From Candidatus Omnitrophota bacterium (GTDB taxonomy: Bacteria > Omnitrophota > Gorgyraeia > Gygaellales > Profunditerraquicolaceae): 33,342 nucleotides of DNA. Shown in pieces: positions 5,865 through 13,506 of this stretch; position 1 is the stretch's first letter, and every line of letters starts with the position of its first letter. The stretch spans positions 1-33,342 of the forward strand of contig JAQUKF010000002.1 of the NCBI GenBank assembly GCA_028719265.1. The letters are read 5' to 3'. Made by a program: the position numbers and the translations under genes. The notes under the pieces are model-generated. The model had not been told where the DNA came from. It saw nothing but the letters and a program-made list of their open reading frames with translations, and ran no database searches.

Positions 5865-8777
5865 ATGGATAAAGTGCTTGAGGGGTTAAATAAGGAACAG
5901 GTCCAGGCGGTCAAACACGGAGAAGGCCCGCTCTTGATCATAGCCGGGGCGGGGACAGGCAAGACCCGCGTGATCACGCAGCGCATCGCCTGGCTTATAA
6001 ACCAGGGGCTGGCTAAGACCGATGAGATACTGGCCCTTACTTTTACGGATAAGGCGGCTAAGGAGATGCAGGAGAGGGTAGATATCCTGATGCCTTACGG
6101 ATATACGGATATCTGGATATCTACTTTTCATGCTTTCGGCGACCGCATCCTGCGGGAGAACGCTCTGGTTGCGGGCTTAAGCCCGGATTTCAAGGTGCTT
6201 TCCCAGCCGGAAGCGGCGGTATTCTTCCGCGAGCACATTTTTGAATTTGCCCTGGACCATTACCGGCCGTTATCCGAACCTACGCGTTTTATCGAAGCCC
6301 TGATCTCTTTTTTCAGCCGGGCAAAGGACGAAGATGTTTCGGCAAAGGATTACCTGGAGTACGCGCAGGATTTTATGATCCAGTCGAAGGCCTCTCCCGC
6401 CGATGATGCCAGGCTGGAGATGGCGCAGCTGCAAATGGAGGTGGCTTCTGCTTACGTCAAATATCAGGAACTCCTGGCAAAGGAGGGGTTGGTTGATTTC
6501 GGTAATCAATTTTATCTGAGCCTGCAGCTGCTGCGGGAGCATCCCCTGGTTTTGCAGAACTACCGCAAGCAGTTCAGGTATATCCTGGTGGATGAATTCC
6601 AGGATACGAATTTTGCGCAATTCCAGATCGTAAAACTCCTTGCCGGTGCGGCCGGCAATATTACGGTTGTCGCCGATGACGATCAATGCATCTACCGCTG
6701 GCGCGGAGCCGCATACAGTAACGTGCTTAATTTCATGCAGGAGTATCCGTCAGCAGAGAAGATAACCCTTATCCAGAATTACCGCTCAACCCAGCCTATC
6801 CTGGACAGCGCTTACCAGTTGATCCAGCAGAATAACCCGGAACGCTTTGAGATAAAAGCGAAGATCAATAAACATCTTGTGGGTTTGACCAAGGATGGAC
6901 CCAAACCGGAACATTTACATTTCGATACATATTCTTCCGAATCCGATAATGTAGGTAAGATTATACAAGATAAAGTAAGTTTAGGTAAGTTTGAATATAG
7001 AGATTTTGCTATCCTTGTTCGCTCTAATTCTGATGCGCAAGGTTTTATTCAGTCACTGAACATGTTAAATATACCCTGGCAGTTCAGCGGAAATCAAGGC
7101 TTGTATGGAAGGGAAGAGGTAAAAATATGCATTAACTTCCTGCGGGTGATCGCCAGCCCTTCGGATTCCTTGAGCTTATATTACCTGGTCAGTTCGGAGG
7201 TGTATAAGGTGGACCTGGCGGAATTGACATTGTGCAACCATTTCAGCCGCAGGAGGAACCGGCCGCTCTATGACGTGTTGAGCGACCTGGAGAACATACC
7301 GGAGTTAAGCCGGCTGAAGGATGAGACAAAAGAAAAGATAAAGGCGGTGCTGGCGGACATCGAGAAGTTCCTGCGTATCTCCCGCGACGAGACAACCGGC
7401 AGGCTGCTTTACAGCTTCCTTACCGATACGGGCTACCTTAAATATCTGACGCATGAGCCGACAATGGAAAAAGAGACCAAGATCCAGAATATCGCAAAGT
7501 TCTTCAACCAGGTGCGTAATTTTGAGCTGGTGGCAAAAGAGGACAGGGTAATCAGTTTTATCAGGCACCTTAACCTGCTTATCGAGTCGGGGGATGATCC
7601 GCCGACAGTCGAGGCGGACCTGGATCAGGACGCGGTGAATATACTGACTATCCATAAGGCCAAGGGCCTGGAGTTCAAAGTAGTTTTTCTGGTCAGCCTG
7701 GTGCAGGGTAAGTTCCCCCTCCCCAGGCGTTCCCAGCAGATCGAGCTCCCCGACGCCTTGATCAAGGAAGTTTTGCCTACCGGTGATTTCCATGTCCAGG
7801 AGGAACGCAGGCTTTTTTACGTGGGAATGACGCGCGCGCAAAACGAACTCTACCTGACCAGCGCAGAGGATTACGGAGGCAAGAGGCTGCGTAAGGTCAG
7901 CCAGTTCGTGCTTGAGGCCCTGGGGAAGAATCCCGGAGATGAACTCCGGAAGAAGAAAACCGCGGCTATCGAGAGTATCAGGCGTTTTGCGCCGGCCAAA
8001 GAATCCTCCGGGCGCAGCCTGCAGAAGATCCCGGAAGGAAAGCTGATCAGTTTGAGCTATTACCAGATCGATGATTATCTGACCTGCCCATTGAAATACA
8101 AATATGTGAATATACTGCGCGTGCCGATCATGGAGCACCATACAGTAATCTACGGCAGGGCAATGCACGAAGCGGTAAGCCAGTATATGCTGCGTAAGCT
8201 TAACGGGGAAAATTTTCCCCTGGATGGACTTTTGGCCTGCTTTGCGGAAAACTTCGATCCTCAGGGATTCCTTGACGCCAGCCATCAGGAGGAGCGTTTC
8301 CGCCTGGGGAAGGAGGCCCTGGCCAGATTTTATAAAGATGAACAGCAGCGTAAGTCAACCACTAAATTCATAGAAAAAGATTTTTCTTTTATAATCGGCG
8401 ACAATAAGATTACCGGCAGGTTTGACCGTATAGACATAGAAGAAGAGGGGGCGGTAATCATGGATTTCAAGACCTCGGCGATCAAGACCCGGAAGGACGC
8501 GGATAAACGGGTCAAGGAAAGCAAGCAACTGCTTCTTTATGCCCTGGCCTATCAGCATATATTCGGGGTCCTGCCTTATGCCGTAGAGCTATATTTTTTG
8601 GAGTCAGGGATCGTCGGCAGACATAAGCTGGACCCGGGCGACCTGGAAGGGGTTAAAGAAGATGTAATCGAGGTTTCCGCAGGGATACGGCAGCAAAGCT
8701 ATCCGGCAAGACCGGAGTACAAGGCTTGTACCTACTGCGCCTACAACCAGATCTGTCCTCATGCGGTAATCCGCTGA
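5865..8777 (+). CDS. UvrD/PcrA-type DNA helicase fused to an iron-sulfur PD-(D/E)XK nuclease
   Basis: A 970-residue superfamily 1A helicase: Walker A AGAGTGKT (27-34), motif II VDEFQD (Asp243-Glu244), motif III DDDQCIYRWRGA (from 271), motif IV QNYRST (about 303-308), NILTIHKAKGLEF, and RRLFYVGMTRA. After about residue 730 comes a RecB/Cas4/AddB-type nuclease: YYQIDDYLTCP (Cys741), a conserved His in YGRAMHEA, Asp854 in GRFDRID, and Asp867-Phe-Lys869. The pattern Cys955-x2-Cys958-x5-Cys964, with Cys741, matches the four-cysteine Fe-S staple of AddB and Cas4. It should unwind and cut DNA ends for repair, but no AddB partner is in this window. ATG 5865 is two bases after the LOG stop, without a clear Shine-Dalgarno, suggesting coupled translation. 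Codons for residues about 346-426 are unusually A+T-rich. Confidence 0.93.
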   Translation: MDKVLEGLNKEQVQAVKHGEGPLLIIAGAGTGKTRVITQRIAWLINQGLAKTDEILALTFTDKAAKEMQERVDILMPYGYTDIWISTFHAFGDRILRENALVAGLSPDFKVLSQPEAAVFFREHIFEFALDHYRPLSEPTRFIEALISFFSRAKDEDVSAKDYLEYAQDFMIQSKASPADDARLEMAQLQMEVASAYVKYQELLAKEGLVDFGNQFYLSLQLLREHPLVLQNYRKQFRYILVDEFQDTNFAQFQIVKLLAGAAGNITVVADDDQCIYRWRGAAYSNVLNFMQEYPSAEKITLIQNYRSTQPILDSAYQLIQQNNPERFEIKAKINKHLVGLTKDGPKPEHLHFDTYSSESDNVGKIIQDKVSLGKFEYRDFAILVRSNSDAQGFIQSLNMLNIPWQFSGNQGLYGREEVKICINFLRVIASPSDSLSLYYLVSSEVYKVDLAELTLCNHFSRRRNRPLYDVLSDLENIPELSRLKDETKEKIKAVLADIEKFLRISRDETTGRLLYSFLTDTGYLKYLTHEPTMEKETKIQNIAKFFNQVRNFELVAKEDRVISFIRHLNLLIESGDDPPTVEADLDQDAVNILTIHKAKGLEFKVVFLVSLVQGKFPLPRRSQQIELPDALIKEVLPTGDFHVQEERRLFYVGMTRAQNELYLTSAEDYGGKRLRKVSQFVLEALGKNPGDELRKKKTAAIESIRRFAPAKESSGRSLQKIPEGKLISLSYYQIDDYLTCPLKYKYVNILRVPIMEHHTVIYGRAMHEAVSQYMLRKLNGENFPLDGLLACFAENFDPQGFLDASHQEERFRLGKEALARFYKDEQQRKSTTKFIEKDFSFIIGDNKITGRFDRIDIEEEGAVIMDFKTSAIKTRKDADKRVKESKQLLLYALAYQHIFGVLPYAVELYFLESGIVGRHKLDPGDLEGVKEDVIEVSAGIRQQSYPARPEYKACTYCAYNQICPHAVIR

Positions 8778-8845
8778 TGGAGAGTGGTCCGCACGCGCTC
8801 AGGCCTGTTTTCGATTATTTGTCCTCAGGCCGCAGCTCATTAAAG

Positions 8846-8874
8846 TTGACAACCCCTCCTATTTGGGATATAGT
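8846..8874 (+). promoter_or_regulatory. near-consensus sigma70 promoter upstream of plsC
   Basis: TTGACA (8846-8851, perfect), a 17-base spacer and TATAGT (8869-8874, 5/6) lie in the 109-base gap after the helicase gene. A transcript would start near 8881, about six bases before the plsC ATG at 8887. The rest of the gap holds only a small CAGGCCTG palindrome and a CTCAGGCC direct repeat, with no convincing terminator. Confidence 0.85.
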
Positions 8875-8886
8875 CAAAACAATAAA

Positions 8887-9606
8887 ATGAATGCAATCAT
8901 CTCTGTGGGAATTTGGCTGGGCAGCGGGTTTTTGACCGTCCTGCTCTTTTTAGAGGTCTTTGTCTTAAGCATATTGTTTTTTCCTTTTGACAAGATGAAG
9001 AAGCTCACGCATGCGCAATGCTTCTGGTGGTCGGATGCGGTGATCGGCTTGAACCCTTTCTGGGACCTTAAGGTCACCGGGTTGGATAATATAGACCGCA
9101 ACAGGACTTACGTGATTATCGCCAACCATCAGAGCCTGGCCGATATCGTCGTTTTATATCAAACAAAAATGCAGTTTAAATGGGTGGCCAAGGCAAGCTT
9201 GTTCAAGGTCCCGTTCATCGGCTGGTGCCTGGGGTTGATCAGGCATATCAAGCTCCTGCGCGGGGATTTTTCCAGTATCAAGGAGATCTACCGTCAGGCA
9301 AGCCGGTGGCTGCAGAAGGATATGTCCGTGTTATTCTTCCCGGAAGGCACGCGCAGCTCAAACGACCAGATGAATGAATTCCAAAACGGGGCTTTCAAAC
9401 TGGCGATCAAAGAAAAAAGGCCGATACTGCCTATCCGCTTGATCGGCACGCGGGATGCGATCCCCAAGGGAAGCTGGATATTCAAGGGGAGGGTTTCTGC
9501 CAAGCTCATCGTCCTGCCTGCGGTGGAAACCGAAGGGCTTAAGCCGGAAAATTTCGCGTCATTAAGGGATGAAGTTCGCAGCAGGATAGAATCCGTCACA
9601 TGTTGA
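8887..9606 (+). CDS. plsC: 1-acyl-sn-glycerol-3-phosphate acyltransferase (PlsC family)
   Basis: A 239-residue membrane-bound acyltransferase that would convert lysophosphatidic acid to phosphatidic acid. It starts with a long hydrophobic segment (residues about 3-36), then has the acyltransferase blocks NHQSLAD (HX4D catalytic motif) and FFPEGTRS (glycerol-phosphate binding), plus the late PILPIRLIGT segment. An in-frame TTG at 8863 falls between the -35 and -10 boxes of the promoter just upstream, so it cannot be in that transcript; the ATG at 8887 is preferred. No Shine-Dalgarno precedes it and the mRNA would have a leader of only about six bases. The gene overlaps the next one by seven bases. 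It opens an operon of membrane and envelope genes. Confidence 0.9.
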   Translation: MNAIISVGIWLGSGFLTVLLFLEVFVLSILFFPFDKMKKLTHAQCFWWSDAVIGLNPFWDLKVTGLDNIDRNRTYVIIANHQSLADIVVLYQTKMQFKWVAKASLFKVPFIGWCLGLIRHIKLLRGDFSSIKEIYRQASRWLQKDMSVLFFPEGTRSSNDQMNEFQNGAFKLAIKEKRPILPIRLIGTRDAIPKGSWIFKGRVSAKLIVLPAVETEGLKPENFASLRDEVRSRIESVTC

Positions 9607-10379
9607 GCATACCGGTAAACAAAAGACACCTTTGTTTCATGGTCCTTTTTGTCTTGCTTTCGGGCTGCCGCCATTTGCCGCAGAGAGAGGTTCTTTTCCA
9701 GGCTTCAACCATCCAGGTGCTTTCCGCCGGCGTCTATGACGGGCAGACCGACCTGCGAGAACTTAAGAAAAAAGGGGATTTCGGTCTTGGGACTTTTCAG
9801 GGGCTGGAAGGGGAGATGGTGGCCCTGGACGGTAATTTTTACCAGGTGAAGGCCGACGGGAACGTTTATAGACTGCGCGAAGCTTCAGGGGTACCCTTTG
9901 CCCAGGTTACCTTTTTTGACGCCGATAAGGTATTTACCGCAGAGAACGAGCTGGATTATGCGCAGTTAAGGCGTTATTTAGACGGGTTGTTGGATTCCCG
10001 GAATATCTTTTACGCGGTAAAGATCAGCGGACGCTTCAAATACGTAAAGGTAAGGAGCGTTCCCCGGCAGGCCAAGCCCTATCCGGAATTAGGCCGGGCG
10101 CTGAAGGAAGAAAAGGTTTTTGAATTGCGGGGCATAGAGGGAACAGCAGTAGGGTTCCGCTGTCCCGGATACAGTGAAAACATATTCCCCGGAGGGTATC
10201 ACCTGCATTTTATCAGCCGGGATAAGATAAGCGGCGGCCATCTCCTGGATTTCAGTGTAAGCGGGGCGCGTATAGAGGTAGATCAAACCCCCGATCTTTA
10301 CCTGAGCCTGCCGATGGAGAAGGATTTTCTTGACCTTGAACTTTCCGCCGGTAAAGAAGAGGGAGGCCGGAATGAATAA
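9600..10379 (+). CDS. budA: alpha-acetolactate decarboxylase with a lipoprotein signal
   Basis: A 259-residue protein matching acetolactate decarboxylase along its length: STIQVLSAGVYDG, GDFGLGTFQGLEGEMVALDG, VRSVPRQAKPYPEL, GTAVGFRCPGY and the zinc-binding GYHLHFI...GGHLLD with His201, His203 and His214. The family converts (S)-2-acetolactate to (R)-acetoin and CO2. What is unusual is the N-terminus: a basic and hydrophobic leader ending in VLLSGC (Cys23), a textbook lipobox, so the enzyme should be exported and lipid-anchored, although its substrate is normally made in the cytoplasm. Secreted forms exist in some bacilli. The ATG overlaps the plsC stop; an internal ATG (Met14) would still keep most of the signal. 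No acetolactate synthase is in the window. Confidence 0.88.
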   Translation: MLSIPVNKRHLCFMVLFVLLSGCRHLPQREVLFQASTIQVLSAGVYDGQTDLRELKKKGDFGLGTFQGLEGEMVALDGNFYQVKADGNVYRLREASGVPFAQVTFFDADKVFTAENELDYAQLRRYLDGLLDSRNIFYAVKISGRFKYVKVRSVPRQAKPYPELGRALKEEKVFELRGIEGTAVGFRCPGYSENIFPGGYHLHFISRDKISGGHLLDFSVSGARIEVDQTPDLYLSLPMEKDFLDLELSAGKEEGGRNE

Positions 10380-10914
10380 GACATGTAACCTGATCGTGCT
10401 GCTCTGCGCAATAACGATCTGCGTATCGTTCTTCCTTCCCTGGGTGGGTGTTGAGTCGAAAATGGCCGGAGGCATCTCCAGGCTGATCGGAGGTAAAGGA
10501 TATGTCAGCCTGAAGACCATAAGCGGGTTCCAGGTTCCTATCCTGGCCAACGGTCCGGATGCCAAGCTTATGATCAGCATTGTAAAGTTATTCAATCCTG
10601 CATCCGCAGATATACATAAGAGAAGTTGGCTTATCTGGATGGTGCCAGGATTGGCGGTCATAATGGCATTGTTGATCTTATCGCTGGAAAAGAACAGGTG
10701 GGTAAACCTGTCGGCGGGGGTCATGGGGGTGGCTATTTTTTCCCTGGCAGCCTTCCAAATATTGAAGGCGGACCTGGATAAAGTTATTCTGCAGGTGGCG
10801 GTTTTGCCCGGCTTATGGATCACCCTGTGGTCGTATATGGGTATTGGATTAGTCGGTATTTTTAGGTTTTACCTCCAGCGGCCGCCGCGGAGCAGGAGAG
10901 GAGCCCGCAGATGA
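10372..10914 (+). CDS. unknown four-helix membrane protein
   Basis: A 180-residue hydrophobic protein that I do not recognise. Helices are seen at about residues 5-25, 83-103, 107-130 and 138-165. Between the first two lies a loop of about 55 residues containing a Gly-rich GGISRLIGGKGYVSL stretch. The C-terminus is strongly basic (RPPRSRRGARR). The ATG at 10372 follows GGGAGG and overlaps the decarboxylase stop by eight bases; the 3' end overlaps the next gene by ATGA, so it sits inside a coupled operon. Function unknown; its place suggests work at the inner membrane with the neighbouring lipid and envelope genes, but that is inference only. Confidence 0.8.
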   Translation: MNKTCNLIVLLCAITICVSFFLPWVGVESKMAGGISRLIGGKGYVSLKTISGFQVPILANGPDAKLMISIVKLFNPASADIHKRSWLIWMVPGLAVIMALLILSLEKNRWVNLSAGVMGVAIFSLAAFQILKADLDKVILQVAVLPGLWITLWSYMGIGLVGIFRFYLQRPPRSRRGARR

Positions 10915-11981
10915 AAAAATGGCCAAAGTTCATAATGGTTTTGTCGATGATCCTGCTGGCTGTTTTTTTTGCCGCAGGCGTACTGATAAGGGTGTACGCG
11001 CCCAGGGTTATCGAGAAGCAGATACGGCAGAACTTGAAAGTAAGGGCCAGCCTGGGGAGGATAAGCCTGAATTTTCCCTTTACCATCGTACTTGAAAAGC
11101 TTGAGATCGGGGATCTGGCGAATATCAAGAGAATATCTTTTTCCCCGGATTTGATCGCCCTGGCATTCGGCAAGGTGGTGATCCATGGATTAACGATCAA
11201 TGAACCGGTGATCAACCTTGAGCAGGGGCCCGACGGAAAGCTGAACCTCCCGTTTTCGTCCACTGCCCAGGGTTCCTCCGCCAAGGCGCCGGAGATCTAT
11301 CCGTTGGGGCTTAAAGTGAGGGACGCCAAAATAATATTTACCGACAGGAAGATCAATACGGAAGGTTACCAGCTGATCATTGACAAGCTGAATATAAATA
11401 TTTCCAAGGTTTCGTTTCCCGTTACATCCCTTGCCACAAATTTCAACCTAAGCTGCCGGATGATGAATCCGGAAGGGGTAGTTTTCGGGAATGTACTTTT
11501 TTCCGGCCGGCTCGATTATCCGGCCGGGGATATGGATGCGAAATTAGAGGTGAAGGACATGGATATAACCAATTTTTCCGCATATTACGGTAATTTCATT
11601 TCGCATAAGAAACTGCTTTCGGCGATGCTTAACCTGGATTCGACATTCAAGGCCAGGGATAATGCCTTGAAGATCAGCACGGATTTCAACCTTTCCGGGC
11701 TTGAATATGAACAAGGGGAGAATGCGGCGGCGCTCGACCTGGCCAAGGACGCACTTGATCTCTTTACCGATAGCCAGGGTAATCTGCATTTGACGTTTGA
11801 TATCGATACCAGGCTTGATAATCCCGGTTTGAGCGCAGAGAAGCTAAAGAATGCGATCTTGAAGGCGGCGATGAAGAACCTGGTCAGTCAATCGCCGGAG
11901 CAGCTGGCCAATAAAGTAAGCAACATGATCGATAAGTTCAAGGATTATAAGAAAGAGTTAAAGGATATATTCGGGAGATAA
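10911..11981 (+). CDS. AsmA-like inner-membrane-anchored periplasmic protein
   Basis: A 356-residue protein with one N-terminal membrane anchor (about residues 7-27). It is followed by the pattern typical of the AsmA/DUF748 group near the membrane: VIEKQIRQNL, ISLNFPFTIVLEKLEIGDLANIKRI, and VVIHGLTINEPVINLEQGPDGKLNL. The rest alternates short beta strands, and the end is a helical tail with DKFKDYKKELKDIFG. AsmA-like proteins are implicated in moving phospholipid between the membranes or in outer-membrane assembly; at this length it is a short member. It shares ATGA with the upstream membrane gene. Its company with plsC makes a lipid-related envelope role attractive. Confidence 0.8.
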   Translation: MKKWPKFIMVLSMILLAVFFAAGVLIRVYAPRVIEKQIRQNLKVRASLGRISLNFPFTIVLEKLEIGDLANIKRISFSPDLIALAFGKVVIHGLTINEPVINLEQGPDGKLNLPFSSTAQGSSAKAPEIYPLGLKVRDAKIIFTDRKINTEGYQLIIDKLNINISKVSFPVTSLATNFNLSCRMMNPEGVVFGNVLFSGRLDYPAGDMDAKLEVKDMDITNFSAYYGNFISHKKLLSAMLNLDSTFKARDNALKISTDFNLSGLEYEQGENAAALDLAKDALDLFTDSQGNLHLTFDIDTRLDNPGLSAEKLKNAILKAAMKNLVSQSPEQLANKVSNMIDKFKDYKKELKDIFGR

Positions 11982-11984
11982 GGG

Positions 11985-12650
11985 ATGGATGAGGCTAAGA
12001 CGAAATCATTGAGAAATATAGAGGAGAGGATGGAAGGCCTGGACAGCAACTCTTTGCGTTATCATATCCTAGACAGCGCCAGGAAGTTCAAGTCTTCATG
12101 GATAGAGCTTGGGCGTTCCTTGTATTCCGTCTGGAAAGACAAAATGTACAAGGAGTGGGGTTATGTGAATTTCGATACTTACGCAAGCCGTGAAATAGGC
12201 ATCCGCAAACAGACGGCTATGAAGCTTCTCAAATCCTACTATTTCCTGGAGAAAGAGGAGCCGCAGTATCTGAAGGGGGATTCCGCGCAGGACAACCCGC
12301 CGGCTAATATCCCCAGTTATGAATCGGTGGATATCCTGCGCCAGGCGAAGAACAAGAAGGCGCTGGACGAAGAGGACTATAATAGCCTCAAGAAGGAAAT
12401 CTTTGAGAAAGGAAGGGACGCGCGGGAGTTGAAAAAGAGCCTGGGGGTGATCATCAGGCAGCGGCAGGAGATGGATCCCGAGGAGGCCCGGGAAAAGAGG
12501 AAGCAGGCGACTGTCAGGAGGATCCTGGGCCAGCTGCGCGCCCTGAAACAGGAGACGGAACTTTCAAAAATGCTTCCCATGCCTATCATCAAAGAGATAG
12601 ATGCCCTGATCAAGAAGATAGATTCGAGCCTTCTCTCGGAGGGGTTGTAG
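11985..12650 (+). CDS. unknown soluble, helical, charged protein
   Basis: A 221-residue protein with no signal peptide or membrane helix. The N-terminal half has a segment around residues 38-88 (SSWIELGRSLYSVWKDKMYKEWGY then FDTYASREIGIRKQTAMKLL) that resembles small DNA-binding domains in which a polypeptide 'W..LG..L..V' helix precedes a GI.K.TA helix-turn-helix. That likeness is weak. The C-terminal half is strongly helical and rich in Lys, Glu and Arg. The start is three bases after the AsmA-like stop, and the end is 11 bases before the release-factor-like gene, so it is part of the operon. I cannot assign a function; a nucleic-acid-binding role would fit the charge and the neighbour. Confidence 0.75.
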   Translation: MDEAKTKSLRNIEERMEGLDSNSLRYHILDSARKFKSSWIELGRSLYSVWKDKMYKEWGYVNFDTYASREIGIRKQTAMKLLKSYYFLEKEEPQYLKGDSAQDNPPANIPSYESVDILRQAKNKKALDEEDYNSLKKEIFEKGRDARELKKSLGVIIRQRQEMDPEEAREKRKQATVRRILGQLRALKQETELSKMLPMPIIKEIDALIKKIDSSLLSEGL

Positions 12651-12661
12651 GAGATATTTCT

Positions 12662-13075
12662 GTGGCCAAGCTTGCCGGGGGTTTAAGATCTTTGGGAAAA
12701 AAGATGCGCGATCTGGGGGTGCGCGAAGAGGATGTTATAGAGAGCTTTATCCGCTCAAGCGGCCCGGGAGGCCAGAATGTCAATAAAACCTCCACCTGCG
12801 TCTATCTTAAACATCTGCCTACGGGTATAGAGGTAAAATGCCAGAGCCAGCGTTACCAGGCGCTCAACCGCAGTTTGGCCAGGTCCATCCTTTTGGACAA
12901 GATAGAAGAGGCATTTAGGCGGGATGCCCTGCGCAGGAGATCCCTCCAGGCCAAGGCAATGCGCCAGAGACGCAAGATGCCGAAGAGGCTGAAGTTGAGG
13001 ATCCTTGAAGGGAAGAGGAGGCATTCCGAAAAGAAATCCCTGCGCAAAAAAATCCGAGAAATTGAAGTTGCATAA
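12662..13075 (+). CDS. release-factor-like GGQ peptidyl-tRNA hydrolase (ArfB-like)
   Basis: A 137-residue protein consisting only of the catalytic domain of class I release factors, with SGPGGQNVNKT (GGQ at 36-38), followed by a long basic tail rich in Lys and Arg. The codon-recognition domains of RF1 and RF2 are absent. Length and tail match ArfB/ICT1-type factors, which hydrolyse peptidyl-tRNA on ribosomes stalled without a stop codon; orphan GGQ proteins of other subgroups are the alternative. The start is GTG at 12662, seven bases after AGGAGA. It is the last gene of the plsC operon; the 120-base gap that follows carries the rpsO promoter and no clear terminator. Confidence 0.85.
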   Translation: MAKLAGGLRSLGKKMRDLGVREEDVIESFIRSSGPGGQNVNKTSTCVYLKHLPTGIEVKCQSQRYQALNRSLARSILLDKIEEAFRRDALRRRSLQAKAMRQRRKMPKRLKLRILEGKRRHSEKKSLRKKIREIEVA

Positions 13076-13137
13076 GCGGATTCTTATGGTAAAATATTCA
13101 TAATATCAGGAACTTATCGGCATATTCATTAAATCCA

Positions 13138-13166
13138 TTGACTTGCCGGGCGAGTTATCGTATAAT
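13138..13166 (+). promoter_or_regulatory. sigma70 promoter for rpsO-pnp
   Basis: TTGACT (13138-13143, 5/6), a 17-base spacer and a perfect TATAAT (13161-13166). The RNA would begin near 13173, leaving a leader of about 23 bases that includes AAAGGGAGGG before the TTG start of rpsO. The leader is too short for a structured riboswitch. Confidence 0.9.
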
Positions 13167-13195
13167 ATTCCGAATTAGAAAGGGAGGGAAGAAAA

Positions 13196-13465
13196 TTGGT
13201 TTTGGTAAAAGAAAAAAAAGCGAAGTTGATTAATGATTTTAAGGTGCACGCCCGGGATACCGGTTCCGCGGAGGTCCAGATAGCCATCCTGACCGAGAGG
13301 ATCAACAGCCTGGGTGAGCATTTTAAATCGCATAAAAAGGATCTGCATTCTCGCCGCGGGCTGCTCTTATTGGTAGGCAGACGCCGCAGCCTGCTCAAAT
13401 ATCTCAAGGATAAGAATTTCAAGAAGTACGAAGAGGTTTTGGGAAAGCTTAACTTGAGAAAGTAA
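13196..13465 (+). CDS. rpsO: 30S ribosomal protein S15
   Basis: 89 residues, the usual length of S15. It contains the hallmark helices DTGSAEVQIAILTERINSL, HFKSHKKDLHSRRGLLLLVGRRRSLLKYL. S15 binds the 16S rRNA three-way junction early in assembly of the small subunit. The start is TTG at 13196, seven bases after GGGAGGG; a second TTG two codons on is possible but worse placed. The rpsO-pnp order is conserved in many bacteria, where both are expressed from one promoter. Confidence 0.97.
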   Translation: MVLVKEKKAKLINDFKVHARDTGSAEVQIAILTERINSLGEHFKSHKKDLHSRRGLLLLVGRRRSLLKYLKDKNFKKYEEVLGKLNLRK

Positions 13466-13506
13466 GGCCCCTTAACATTTCACCTATTAAAAAGAAAGAG
13501 TTAATA

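Noticed and set aside
7305..8285. 326-codon minus-strand open frame opposite the helicase
   Set aside because: The + strand frame carries conserved helicase and nuclease motifs throughout; the antisense product has no family features.
8800..8835. CAGGCCTG palindrome and CTCAGGCC direct repeat after the helicase gene
   Set aside because: The stem is short and the following TTTTC is too weak for a terminator; a chance structure cannot be excluded.
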